64,000 nucleotides of DNA. Origin: Frankia sp. R82 (GTDB taxonomy: Bacteria > Actinomycetota > Actinomycetes > Frankiales > Frankiaceae). Location of the stretch: the NCBI RefSeq assembly GCF_023716925.1, contig NZ_JAMQQG010000009.1, positions 1-64,000 of the forward strand, read 5' to 3'. A program made the translations under genes and the position numbers. Under the pieces are notes generated by a model. The model made no database searches. It worked only from the letters and a program-made list of their open reading frames with translations, and was not told the DNA's origin. Of the stretch, positions 43,984 through 52,773 are shown piece by piece (the stretch's first letter is position 1; each line of letters opens with the position of its first letter).

Positions 43984-44460
43984 TCCTGACGCCGGACGGG
44001 TCAGTCACGGCGAACGCGCGGACGTCGACAATCCCGCCGTCGTCGACAATCCCGCCGACGCCATCCCCGCCGACGCCATCCCCGCCGCGGCGGCCCATGA
44101 CTGCGCCCTCGCCGCGGCCGTCGCCACCATCCCGGGTGATCCCGCCAAACTGATGCTCGTCGCGTACAACGCCGACCCCGGGGCGGTCCTGGCAAACCAT
44201 GGCGTACCCCCTATGTCGAAATCCCGCCCTGTTGGTACCGCCACGGCGACCTCGTCGAAGCACTGACCACCCCGACGCGCGATTCGACGATCCGGTCCGC
44301 TGGCTCGACTGGCTCGCCCGTGCACGGACCCACTTCGCCCGGCGATCTCCCCGCTGCGGAGTCGGTACCCACAAGGAAACCGGCCTGGGAGCGGCCTACG
44401 ACGACGGCGACTTCGCCGCGTTCGTCGCCAGGCAGAGCGCCAGCACCACAACGATTGCCA
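43976..44460 (+). pseudogene. Frameshifted remnant of a hypothetical actinobacterial protein
   Basis: A frame starting at ATG 43976 inside the histidine kinase stop encodes AVATIPGDPAKLMLVAYNAD, then the same product seems to continue in other frames: WYRHGDLVEALTTP near 44230-44270, and ARFDDPVRWLDWLARARTHF near 44275-44335 to YDDGDFAAFVARQ. These read as consecutive parts of one globular protein split over three frames. At least two frameshifts or deletions are needed. The early part has a short repeat (DNPAVVDNPADAIPADAIP). Function unknown. Confidence 0.5.
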
Positions 44461-45138
44461 CGGCCAGAGTCCGAGTATTCCTTACCAGTCGGCGACATCT
44501 CCGGACATGGAATGGCGATGAACGAGGAAACTCTCCCGCGGGTCCGGATCAACCTGCTTGTCCTTTACTGCTCCGATCTGCCGTCGTGCCCCGTAATCCC
44601 GATCCGGGGCTCACGTTCGACGGCCGGATGTACCCGCCCCGCGACGACTACATCAGTCGTCGGCCCGACGGCGGCCTCGTGGCAATCACCAAGGGCAACA
44701 GGCTCGGGATCGGGCCCACCGGCGAGACGACAGTCCTGAGCCGACGGTCCGAAGAAGCCATATACCATCGGCCCGCCGCGGACCCGATCGCAGCACCCGA
44801 TCGAGGTGCCTCCGACCGGATCAGGGACCTGCAGCACCGACTTGCCCAGGCGCCGCCCGATCCGATGCCGCAGCGGGGATCCGATCCTCCGCGCGAACGA
44901 TCCGTCCCCGGGACCGGAGCCGGACCGGGACATGGGCGTGGAGGGACCCGGCCTCCCGGGTTGAGACCGCGGTGTCTCGTGTGGAGAACAGTCTGGCTCT
45001 GTGGTTGGGCGACGACTGCTCCCTTGCCGCAGCCGTCGCCCGGCCGGCATCGAGGGTGCTCCCGCTCGGCCACCACCCGACCGGCGGAGGACTCCCGTTC
45101 CGGGAGAACAGGGGAGGCCCCGCACCCGCGTCGGGTGG
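44461..45138. other. Degenerate region, possible VOC-family gene fragment
   Basis: No intact gene. Near 44541-44585 the plus strand encodes RVRINLLVLYCSDLPSC, which resembles the start of VOC (glyoxalase/bleomycin-resistance) proteins; a shift of frame later gives PGLTFDGRMYPPRDDYISRR up to about 44760. Beyond that, codon bias is lost. I read this as one or two decayed genes between the histidine kinase and the flavoprotein. The VOC suggestion is weak. Confidence 0.35.
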
Positions 45139-45693
45139 TCAGGCGCCCTTGGAGGCCTCGAGGGCGTCGAAGGTCTTCTTCCACGGGAACATGGCTTTCC
45201 AGGCGTCGATGTCCGGGACGTCCTCGAGGACGACGTCCTCGTAGTCGAAGATGACCTGGACGCCCCAGGAGCGCAGGGTGGCGATGTTGGCCAGAAACGC
45301 CGGGTGCTTGGCGTGGGTCGGGTTCGGCGGCAGGGCGATGATGATCGGGATGCCGGAACCGATGGTCTCGTTGAGCAGGCTCAGCGCCAGGGTGTCGGAG
45401 ATGCCGCCGGCGAACTTGTTCACGGTGTTGAAGGTGGCCGGGGCGACGACGACGGCGTCGGGGATCGGGCGTTCCTCCTCGTCGTCCTCGACCAGGACGT
45501 ACTCGCTGCGTACGGCGTAGCCGGTGAGCTCGGCGAGCGCGCCGGTGTCGAGGAACTTCAACGAGGCCGGCGTGGCGACGATCCGGGTGTCCCATCCGGC
45601 GGCCTTCGCCTGCGAGACGAAGTCGGGCACGTCGTCGGCGGGGTATCCGCCGCCGCACACGACGATGTAGAGCGCGCGCGTGTCAACAGTCAT
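45139..45693 (-). CDS. PPCDC-like flavoprotein
   Basis: A 184-residue protein of the HFCD family (phosphopantothenoylcysteine decarboxylase, EpiD, Dfp). It begins LYIVVCGGGYPADDVPDFV and has the FMN-binding PDAVVVAPATFNTVNKFAGG, then SGIPIIIALPPNPTHAKHPA. The family cofactor is FMN and members decarboxylate peptidyl or pantothenoyl cysteine. The catalytic His and PXMNxxMW motifs of true PPCDC are not evident, so it may have a different substrate. ATG 45693 is preferred, with AGGTG about 6 nt upstream; GTG 45702 is an alternative. No coaBC partner is adjacent. Confidence 0.78.
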   Translation of the reverse strand: MTVDTRALYIVVCGGGYPADDVPDFVSQAKAAGWDTRIVATPASLKFLDTGALAELTGYAVRSEYVLVEDDEEERPIPDAVVVAPATFNTVNKFAGGISDTLALSLLNETIGSGIPIIIALPPNPTHAKHPAFLANIATLRSWGVQVIFDYEDVVLEDVPDIDAWKAMFPWKKTFDALEASKGA

Positions 45694-45702
45694 GGCATGC
45701 AC

Positions 45703-46059
45703 CTATCTCGAGGCCGTGCGCACCTCGGAAACCGAGGACGGCCGGGGTGGACGTGGAGCTGTGGAGCTGTGGAGCTGTGGAGCCGTGGCGCCGTGCGGAC
45801 AGAGCCGTGGGCAACCGGGTGAACGTGAGCCGGGCGGACGTGCGTCGTGGACCGGGTCATGCGGGCCGACCGGGTACATCTTCCGCCCGGATCTGCAGCT
45901 TTTCGGCAGAATAGGCAAACGGCGGCCAGGTTCCGAGCAAAAGTCCCTTCTGCGCCAGTCCCGAAGACCCGGTCCGGACGGGTTCAGGGTCCGATGCGGC
46001 CACTGCGCTGACTGCCCGCCCGGGTCGCGCCCGACTCGGGCGACGTCCCGGGCGGGACG
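45703..46059. other. Intergenic region with 8-bp tandem repeat
   Basis: At 45753-45784 the unit GTGGAGCT is repeated four times (the last unit ends CC). The remainder has no gene-like frame. It contains the promoter of the flavoprotein gene and the 3' side of the GNAT-AAA gene. Confidence 0.5.
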
Positions 46060-47472
46060 TCAGATGCGGGTGAAGGTCTGGGCGTCGCGGCGGAAGCGGT
46101 CCAGCTCGGTGAGGCTGATCGTCGGACGGGCGGCACGGGCGGCCTCAAGCAGGTCCTCGGTACGCAGCGGCGTCGTCGCGGCGAACGCGCCACCGTGCGG
46201 ACCGGCCGCGTCCGAGCCGGGCTTGCCGGCCTCCCCTGACTGGCCGGCCGCACCGGTCTCGTCCCTGCTCCCCACCCCGATCGTCGCCACTCCGACGGTG
46301 CTGCGGGCGCCGTCGGCCGCCCGGTGGAAGGCCGCGGCGGCGGAGCGTTGCACGACTGCGGACAGGTCCGCCGGGGTGAACAGGTCGGTCGCGGCGACCA
46401 CGGCGTCCAGGTCGATCTCGTCCTTGTTGGCGACCCGCTCCAACAGGCCGGCGAGCAGCACCCGCCGTCCGGTCGCGTCCGGCGGGCCGACCGGCAGGAC
46501 CAGGTCGAACCGGCCGGGCCGGACGAACGCCGGGTCCAGCGCGGACACCGCGTTCGTCGCGCAGATCAGCAGCCGCCCGGCCACCCCGCGAAACGCCGGG
46601 ATGGCCTTGAGCAGCTCGTTGACGACCGACTGGTTCTCCGGCCGGGTCTCCCGGGACTGCGCGATCTCGTCGACCTCGTCGATGAACACCACGACCCGCT
46701 CGACGCCCATCAGATCGTGGATGGCCGAGCGCAGCTCCGAGGCCAGCCCCGCCGCCCCGGACGCCAGCCGCGACGGCAGCAGCTCGACGAACGGCCACTC
46801 CAGCCGGGCGGCCACGGCCCGGGCGAACGAGGTCTTGCCCGTCCCGGGCGGTCCGAACAGCAGCATCGCCGTGGGAATGACCACGCCGTACGCCTCGGCG
46901 AGCTCGCGCTCGCGTACCGGCAGCAGCAGCCGCTGCTCGATGAGCGCCCGCTCCTCGGTCATCCCGGCCAGGTTCGACCACTCGGACGTGCTCAGCAGCG
47001 CCCCGCCCCACCGTTCGACGGTCGACACGTCCGCCGGGCGCAGCGGGATCTCCTTGTCGTAGAGCACCTGCCCGGTGGCGGCGAACCCGCGGTGCAGGAA
47101 CGCCTCCTCGTCGGTCTGCCCCGGAGTGATCAGGGTGGTGATCCGCCGGCAGCCCGCGTGCAGCAGCTGGTTCTCCACCGACTGCAACAGCCCTGACCCG
47201 ATCCCGTGGTGCCGCCAGGCCGGTGCGATCGCCACGGTGAGGACGCGACCCTGACCGCCCTCCTTGCGTCCGACGGCGGCGCCCACGATGTGCTCACCGG
47301 CGACGGCCACCACCGCCGGGCTCTCCGCGTCCGGCCCCTCGTGACGCAGGGCCAACACCGTGTCGGTCAGGTTGATCGGCGGACCGCCGGGTGTGCTGCG
47401 CACCTCCTCGAGCAGGCGGACGGTGGCCGCGTAGTCGACGGTCTCGTAGGGACGAATGTGCCAGATGGGCAC
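46060..47472 (-). CDS. GNAT acetyltransferase / AAA+ ATPase fusion
   Basis: A 470-residue protein with two parts. Residues 1-145 are a GNAT fold: VLTVAIAPAWRHHGIGSGLL carries the acetyl-CoA loop and HRGFAATGQVLYDKEI closes the domain. From about 165 there is an AAA+ ATPase of the FtsH/CDC48 branch with Walker A GPPGTGKT, Walker B VVFIDEVDEIA, sensor CATNA and arginine fingers in RPGRFDL. A Gly/Ala-rich insert lies at about 395-430. It may acetylate a client that the ATPase remodels. The start is ATG 47472. Two possible DosR-like boxes lie about 70-110 bp upstream. Confidence 0.82.
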   Translation of the reverse strand: MPIWHIRPYETVDYAATVRLLEEVRSTPGGPPINLTDTVLALRHEGPDAESPAVVAVAGEHIVGAAVGRKEGGQGRVLTVAIAPAWRHHGIGSGLLQSVENQLLHAGCRRITTLITPGQTDEEAFLHRGFAATGQVLYDKEIPLRPADVSTVERWGGALLSTSEWSNLAGMTEERALIEQRLLLPVRERELAEAYGVVIPTAMLLFGPPGTGKTSFARAVAARLEWPFVELLPSRLASGAAGLASELRSAIHDLMGVERVVVFIDEVDEIAQSRETRPENQSVVNELLKAIPAFRGVAGRLLICATNAVSALDPAFVRPGRFDLVLPVGPPDATGRRVLLAGLLERVANKDEIDLDAVVAATDLFTPADLSAVVQRSAAAAFHRAADGARSTVGVATIGVGSRDETGAAGQSGEAGKPGSDAAGPHGGAFAATTPLRTEDLLEAARAARPTISLTELDRFRRDAQTFTRI

Positions 47473-47544
47473 GCTGGCTCCTCAGGGTCGGTCACCGACG
47501 GATCGTCCCTGCCGACTCTCGTTGCCCAGAGTGACCATTTAGCC

Positions 47545-47580
47545 GGGACCGTTGGGGCCTTCTCGCGGGACCTTAGGACC
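47545..47580. promoter_or_regulatory. Two tandem GGGACC-type boxes (DosR/DevR-like)
   Basis: GGGACCGTTGGGGCC (47545-47559) and GGGACCTTAGGACC (47567-47580) lie 73-108 bp upstream of the GNAT-AAA start with a 22-bp offset, about two helical turns. They resemble degenerate actinobacterial DosR/DevR sites (GGGAC..., ...GTCCC/GGCCC), though each departs from the consensus in its second half. Assignment is tentative. Confidence 0.35.
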
Positions 47581-48072
47581 GCCACCCATGGACGTTGGCG
47601 CTGTGACCGCCCACCGGTGGTCCCCCCACGAGGGTCGCCGCCCTTGCCGCACCGCTGTGACCTGCGGCGCTATGGGCCGGGTACCCGCAGGCGGGAGGGT
47701 TGCTGCCTGGCCGTGTGACGATCGTCCCCGGCACCTTCGATGTCGGGCCCGCCCTCGGCCCGTTCAGGCGTCAGGTGGACAGTCCGTAGTCATCCCTGCC
47801 TCACCGCTCCTGGCCAGACCCGCGGTTCCGCTGTGCCTGGCCGGCTCCGCGGTTCTGCTGTGCCTGGCCGGCCCACCGTAGCCCGTCCGCCTGCCCTCGC
47901 GAGGCCGCCGGCGCTCCTCGCTGTTCGACCGTCCACGACGGTAGAGTCTTCCTGCGGTGGCTCCACCCGGCATCCTTCCTGTATGGAATATTTCCTCCAT
48001 ATAGGTGCGACATCCGCCCTCGATCGATCCCTGATCGATCTTTGTGTGTCGCCGCGGGGTGCGCGGAGATCT
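47581..48072. other. Intergenic region, no gene seen
   Basis: Part of an 860-bp gap. It contains an imperfect 27-bp tandem repeat (CGCGGTTCYGCTGTGCCTGG) at about 47820-47880. Open frames are low-complexity products of that repeat. Nothing else was recognised. Confidence 0.4.
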
Positions 48073-48151
48073 CATGCGGAGGGTTATTCGGTCGCATGTG
48101 GAGGGTTATTCGGGAAATCCGGGCTGATTCCTTGAATAACCCTCCACATGC
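48073..48151. repeat. Three copies of a GGAGGGTTATTC motif: direct plus inverted
   Basis: CATGCGGAGGGTTATTCG starts at 48073 and CATGTGGAGGGTTATTCG starts at 48095 (22-bp period). GAATAACCCTCCACATGC at 48134-48151 is the exact inverse of 48094-48111. The 18-bp perfect inverted repeat encloses 22 nt, so RNA from here would form a strong hairpin. The AT-rich motif is out of character for the genome, and an 11-bp part also occurs upstream of cydA. It could be a regulator binding array or a small RNA. Confidence 0.65.
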
Positions 48152-48330
48152 CCGTCGAAGGCGGCCGACTCTCGCGGTTGTGGTCGCGGCTCGCGGGGGT
48201 GCGCGTGCAGGTGGCAGACGGGTGACCTGGCGAGCTTGCAGCCCGTAGCTCGCGGCTCGCAGTCCGTGTCCTCGGAACGGCGGGTTGGGGAGCGGGTTCG
48301 TTCGGGACGCGAAGAATCATCGCGATAATC

Positions 48331-48654
48331 GTGACACTGGCCGCCGCAATCATGGCTGTGGCGGTTGTTTCATGTGGCACGGCCGGATCTGGTCCGGTGA
48401 ATCCACGGGTTACGGGCGTGGTCACCGTTGTGGGGCAGGACAGGTTTTGCGTCGGCCGCCCGGCCGCGCAGGGTGACTGTTTCCTGGCCGGGGTGTCGAT
48501 CCTGCGAGGTCTTCAGATCGGCCGGTGTGTCACCGTCGACTGGCTCGGCCAGAAAGGTGGCGAGACTCTGCGGCAGATTTCCGGGGTAGGGGAGGTGGCG
48601 GACGATCCGACCTGTGCGGAGGCGGCCGCCCTCTCCGCCGGCAAGGTCAGATAG
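48331..48654 (+). CDS. Small secreted lipoprotein, unknown function
   Basis: A product of about 107 residues from GTG 48331. It begins TLAAAIMAVAVVSC, a hydrophobic signal ending in a lipobox-like VVSC. The mature part has FCVGRPAAQGDCFLAGVSI and RCVTVDWLGQKGG, with paired cysteines likely forming a disulfide, and resembles an OB-like small beta domain. The open frame extends upstream through TRRIIAII without a start codon that has a clear ribosome site, so the true start is uncertain. Its neighbours give no functional clue. Confidence 0.5.
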   Translation: MTLAAAIMAVAVVSCGTAGSGPVNPRVTGVVTVVGQDRFCVGRPAAQGDCFLAGVSILRGLQIGRCVTVDWLGQKGGETLRQISGVGEVADDPTCAEAAALSAGKVR

Positions 48655-48720
48655 CGAGGTGTGGCCGCAGGTGGTCGTCCTGCCGGGATGGTGACCGGAA
48701 ACAGGATGCCAGGTGGACGG

Positions 48721-49323
48721 TCACGCCGCGGTGACCAGGCAGGTGCAGGAACCGTGGGCGATGAGTTTTCCGTCCGTGTTCACCACGGAGGCCTCGGCGG
48801 TGGCGGTGCGGCGGCCGACGTGGACGGCCTTTGCCTCGCAGGTCACCAGGTCGGCCGTCAGACTCACCGGGCGGACGAAGTTGACCTTGAGTTCGAGGGT
48901 CGTGTAATACGTGTCGGCCGGAAGCCTGGTGTAGACGGCGCTGCCCATCGCGGTGTCCATCAGCGTGGCGATGACGCCGCCGTGCACCGTGAGCATGGCG
49001 TTCGCCGCGGCGGGGGAGGGGCGGAAGGTCCACACGCTGCGACCGATGTCCAGCGTTACGAGGTCGATGCCGAGCGAGTGGCCGACGCCGACGCCCTCGG
49101 CGAGCCCCTGCTCGAGCAGTAGCCGCAGGTCCGCGATGCGCTGGTCGACCCCGGCAGGGCCCTCGGGCGCCGGCGCCGGCGCCGCCGTCGGTGGCGGGGT
49201 GACTGTGCCTGGCTGACCTGACCTGGCCGGCGGGGTGGGTGTGGCCGAGCGCAGACCGATCCGGTCGAGGATGCTGCCCTGGTCCGCCGCGCTGGGCTGG
49301 CCCGCGGTTCCGTTGTGGTCCAC
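48721..49323 (-). CDS. PaaI-type hotdog acyl-CoA thioesterase
   Basis: A 200-residue protein from GTG 49323 with AGGAGG 7 nt upstream. The N-terminal 60 residues are a Pro/Ala-rich linker (TPPPTAAPAPAPEGPAG). The hotdog fold follows: VHGGVIATLMDTAMGSAV carries the conserved HGG and the catalytic Asp, and LELKVNFVRPVSLTADL and VGRRTATAEASV complete it. Family members hydrolyse acyl-CoA or aryl-CoA. It is divergent from the lipid cluster that begins 543 bp away and may act with it or independently. Confidence 0.8.
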   Translation of the reverse strand: MDHNGTAGQPSAADQGSILDRIGLRSATPTPPARSGQPGTVTPPPTAAPAPAPEGPAGVDQRIADLRLLLEQGLAEGVGVGHSLGIDLVTLDIGRSVWTFRPSPAAANAMLTVHGGVIATLMDTAMGSAVYTRLPADTYYTTLELKVNFVRPVSLTADLVTCEAKAVHVGRRTATAEASVVNTDGKLIAHGSCTCLVTAA

Positions 49324-49866
49324 GCTTCGACCTCCTGTTGACGGGGCGCCGGCCGGTGGACGGGACCCGCCGTCCGGGCGACATGTGATCGGCCGATATG
49401 CCTGGACGATATCCATCTTCCATGTTCTGCGTCCGGGTTCACGGATTGCGTGATGGCGGGTCGCCGGTGGACGAACACCGGCCGAACGCGCGCCAACTGT
49501 GCGGTGCCGCGACACGTAATAGTTGGTGAACGTCAGGAAACCGTGGCCGGAGCATTCCGCGAAATGCGAGGTGTGTCCGTCCGGTGTGGCTCATTGCGGA
49601 CGACGATGGATCGATAGAAGAGGTAGTGCGTTCGTTGACCGCCCGGTGGCCGATTGTCAGTATTGGTGGCGGCAACCGGAACGCTGATGCCCCTCGACGG
49701 AACGTGCTCTGCCGCCATACCGGCCTGCGGACCATACCGGTTCGTGGACCAGGTCGACCTCCGGTCCACCCCGTTGCGTCATGAATGGTTCGCCCAGATT
49801 GCACCCGCGCGTGGCCATGCCCACCTGAGCAGATGACGACCGACCAGACGCGAAAGGGGTGGTGTC
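49324..49866. promoter_or_regulatory. Intergenic region holding the lipid-cluster promoter
   Basis: This 543-bp gap separates the divergent thioesterase gene and the PPTase gene. It has below-average G+C around 49500-49700. Short frames here have no recognisable product. The PPTase start GTG 49867 is preceded by AAAGGGG at an 8-nt distance. No operator palindrome was seen. Confidence 0.4.
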
Positions 49867-50850
49867 GTGCCGGGATCCCGAACCGTACCGCCGCCGCGGG
49901 CTGTGTCGGTGCCGCAGCTCCATCGCGGCGGCGGCGCGCGGCCGGCACTGGAGTGCCATCTGCTCGCGCTGACGGACCTGGCCGCGCTGACGGACCTGGC
50001 TGCCGTGACAGAGCGGGCTGCGCTGACGGAGCGGGTGGCGGTGTCGGAGCGGGTGGTCGAGTGGCCCAGGGCGCTGGTGCGCCGGGCCGGGCGGCTGCTG
50101 CTGGCCACCGTCCTCGCCGAGGACCGTGGAACCGCTGAGGCCGGCGTTGCCGCACTCGACGTCGCACCAGGCGGCCGGCCGGTGGCGCGGGGTGAGCAGG
50201 CGGCGGGTGCGCGGGCCGGGATCAGCCATGACGGGGGCGTGCTGGTCGTCGGCTTTCATCCGGCGGGCTGCGCGGTGGACGTCGAGGACACGCCGGTGCC
50301 GTTGATCACCGAGGTGGCCAGGCGGTTCTGCGGAACCGCGGACTGGCCGTCCCTGCCGGTGGGCGCGGCGGTGCGCGGGGTGTGGACGGCGAAGGAGGCG
50401 GTCGCCAAGTACACCGGCCTTGGCCTGCGAGCGGGGCTGCGCACGATCACGTTCGACGGCGACCCGCTCGCAGACTGGACGAGCGCGCGTCACCCGGGAA
50501 CCCATCGTGCGCCGCTGTGCCGGGTGGTCGCGACCGGTCGGCGTCATCTTGCCTTCGCCGTCGGCCCCAGAACGAACGCCGGGCCTGGATCGGGTGGTGG
50601 CTCCGGGACGGTGATCGGTCCGGTCATCGAGGTGCACCGGTGGGTGCCGGTCCTCGGCCCGGGTGCGGACGGGGATGCCGGCTCGCTTCGCCTGGTCCGT
50701 GCGGGCCTCGCACCGTCCGGGGAACTGACCGCGCTGGCCCACGCCGTCGCCGGGGCCGCAGCGGTGCCTGGCCCGGGCACCGGCCCACAGCAGACCCGCA
50801 CGTCGCCCACCAGCCCTGGACCCCTCTGCCCTGGACGGGAGCATTCCTGA
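49867..50850 (+). CDS. 4'-phosphopantetheinyl transferase (Sfp type)
   Basis: A 327-residue protein. The magnesium/CoA-binding CAVDVED and the signature WTAKEAVAKYTGLG (WxxKEAxxK) identify the Sfp superfamily. It activates carrier proteins by adding the phosphopantetheine arm of CoA. Both ends are extended with Gly/Ala/Thr-rich sequence, including a repeat LTDLAALTDLAAVTERAALT near residue 35, so it is longer than Sfp (about 225). First gene of the lipid cluster; its stop overlaps the next start (TGATG). It probably serves the ACP at 54179 and the PKS at 63090. Confidence 0.83.
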   Translation: MPGSRTVPPPRAVSVPQLHRGGGARPALECHLLALTDLAALTDLAAVTERAALTERVAVSERVVEWPRALVRRAGRLLLATVLAEDRGTAEAGVAALDVAPGGRPVARGEQAAGARAGISHDGGVLVVGFHPAGCAVDVEDTPVPLITEVARRFCGTADWPSLPVGAAVRGVWTAKEAVAKYTGLGLRAGLRTITFDGDPLADWTSARHPGTHRAPLCRVVATGRRHLAFAVGPRTNAGPGSGGGSGTVIGPVIEVHRWVPVLGPGADGDAGSLRLVRAGLAPSGELTALAHAVAGAAAVPGPGTGPQQTRTSPTSPGPLCPGREHS

Positions 50851-52685
50851 TGCGTGGCCTGACGCTGCCCGGCGCCCTTGACGAGGCGGCGGCGGCACAT
50901 CCGGACGCCGCCGTGACCTTTCCCAGCTCAGCAGAACGGGTGCGCCTTGCCGACCTGGCGACCGCCACCATCGACCTGGCCCATGGCCTGATCGCCGATG
51001 GTGTGGGCTTCGGTGAGCGGGTCGGGGTGTACAGCCGCAACAACGCCGACTTCCTCGTCGCCGTCATCGGGGCGAGCCGGGCCGGCGCCGTCGCCTGCCC
51101 CATGCCGATGCCCACCTCCGCCGCCGATCTGGCCGGCTATGCGAGCCGCCTGCACGCCATCACATCCGCGGCCTCGATTCGCCGGGTGCTGGTCGGCGCC
51201 GGTGTGGACGGCATCGTCCGCCGGCTCGGCCCCATCCTGCCCGACCTCGACTTCCTCGGCGTCACCACGCTGACGAAGGCCGGCTCCGCCCGCGCGGGGC
51301 TGCCGACGGTGACGCCGGCGGACGTGGCGATCGTCCAGTTCACGTCGGGCAGCACCGCGGTGCCGAAGGGCGTGGTGCTCACACACCGTAACGTCGTGCA
51401 CGGGACGGCGGCGATCGTCGACGGTATCGAACTCGGTCGACCCGGCGACCACGGGGCGACCTGGCTGCCGCTGTACCATGACATGGGGCTGTTCGGGACG
51501 CTCGCCGCGGTGCTGATCGGCACGCCGATGACGGTGTGGTCGCCGTCGACGTTCATCAAGAACCCGGCCGGCTGGCTGCGCGCGTTCGCGGCGATGGGCT
51601 GCACGGTGGCGCCGTCGCCGAACTTCGGCTACGACGCGCTGCTCACCGCCGTCGGCCCGGACGAGCTGGCCGACCTGGACCTGCGGCGCTGGCGGATCGC
51701 GTTCAACGGCGCCGAGCCGGTCAACCCGGTCACCGTCGATCGGTTCGCGGCACGGTTCGGTCCGGCCGGGTTCGCGCCCGAGACGATGTTCCCGGTCTAC
51801 GGGATGGCCGAGGCGACTCTCGCCGTCACCTTCCCTCAGCTGGGCCGGCGGCCGACGACGACCTGGGTCGACCGCGAACGCCTCGCCCGGGACGGTCTGG
51901 CGCTACCCGCCGGGGCGGGTGCGCCCGGGGCACGTGGCCTGGTCGGACTCGGGCGGCCCGTGCGGGGGATGCGGCTGCGCATCGTCGACGAGCAGGGCCG
52001 CGAGCTGCCCGACGGCACCGTCGGCGAGATCGAGATCGCCGGCGACGCCGTCACCGCCGGTTACCTGACCGCCGGTGCCGACCCCCGAACCCTGACCGCC
52101 CCCGCCTCCGCCCCTGCCTCCCTCGCGGCCGTCGCCGTCGCCGAGCCGGCCCCGGGCCTGGCCCCGGGACTGTCTCCGGCACCGGGCCTGGGCTCGGCAT
52201 CCGACCTGGTGGTGGCGTCCGACCTGACGTCGGCGACGGTTCCGGTGCAGCCCACCGCCGGCCGGCCGGCCGCGTCGACGTCGGACGACTGGCTGGCCAC
52301 CGGGGATCTCGGCTTTCGGGTCGGCGACGAGCTGTACATCAGCGGCCGGCGCAAGGAGATGATCATCATTCGCGGGGTGAACTACTACCCCGAGGACGCC
52401 GAGGCGCTCGTGCGCGACGCACCGGGGATCCATCGCCGTCGGTGTGTGGCCGTCGCCGACACCGACGACGCGGGCGTCGAGACACTCACCGTGATCGCCG
52501 AGACCACCCTGGAGCAGGCCGCCGACCGGATCGGACTGGCCACCGGGCTGCGCACGGCGATCGGCGCGGCGCTGGGCCTGGCCGAGGTGTCCGTGCGCCT
52601 GGTCGCCCCGGACGTGCTGCCACGCACCTCCAGCGGCAAGTTCCGCCGCGTGGAGGCCCGTGACCTGGCCCGATCCCAGCCCTGA
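50850..52685 (+). CDS. Fatty-acyl-AMP ligase (FAAL), adenylate-forming
   Basis: A 611-residue ANL enzyme. P-loop FTSGSTAVPKGVVLTH, A4 LPLYHDMGLFG, A5 FPVYGMAEATLAVTFP, and the hinge GRRKEMIIIRGVNYYPEDAE are typical of FAALs, which load long-chain fatty acids as acyl-AMP on to ACPs rather than CoA. The C-terminal lysine is in TSSGKFRR. An Ala/Pro-rich insert of about 70 residues before the hinge is unusual. It overlaps the PPTase stop by 1 bp and lies 88 bp before the first desaturase. Probable role: primes the ACP of this cluster. Confidence 0.85.
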   Translation: MRGLTLPGALDEAAAAHPDAAVTFPSSAERVRLADLATATIDLAHGLIADGVGFGERVGVYSRNNADFLVAVIGASRAGAVACPMPMPTSAADLAGYASRLHAITSAASIRRVLVGAGVDGIVRRLGPILPDLDFLGVTTLTKAGSARAGLPTVTPADVAIVQFTSGSTAVPKGVVLTHRNVVHGTAAIVDGIELGRPGDHGATWLPLYHDMGLFGTLAAVLIGTPMTVWSPSTFIKNPAGWLRAFAAMGCTVAPSPNFGYDALLTAVGPDELADLDLRRWRIAFNGAEPVNPVTVDRFAARFGPAGFAPETMFPVYGMAEATLAVTFPQLGRRPTTTWVDRERLARDGLALPAGAGAPGARGLVGLGRPVRGMRLRIVDEQGRELPDGTVGEIEIAGDAVTAGYLTAGADPRTLTAPASAPASLAAVAVAEPAPGLAPGLSPAPGLGSASDLVVASDLTSATVPVQPTAGRPAASTSDDWLATGDLGFRVGDELYISGRRKEMIIIRGVNYYPEDAEALVRDAPGIHRRRCVAVADTDDAGVETLTVIAETTLEQAADRIGLATGLRTAIGAALGLAEVSVRLVAPDVLPRTSSGKFRRVEARDLARSQP

Positions 52686-52773
52686 CCGGCCTGGCGCCCC
52701 CGCCAGGCCCGGCGACCCCGATGCGCTCGCTGACCCCGGTGACCCGTCCGGCCCCCGACGGAGGTTGATCCCG

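Noticed and set aside
47740-48135. 131-codon frame in the gap before the small lipoprotein gene
   Set aside because: Its middle is encoded by a 27-bp tandem repeat and it runs through the palindromic array; no recognisable product.
48073-48151. CRISPR-like direct repeats
   Set aside because: Only two direct copies with a 22-bp period, so the spacer would be only about 4 bp, and one further inverted copy. No cas genes are present.
49584-49784. 66-codon plus-strand frame upstream of the PPTase gene
   Set aside because: No ribosome site, no domain, and it lies in the presumed promoter region.
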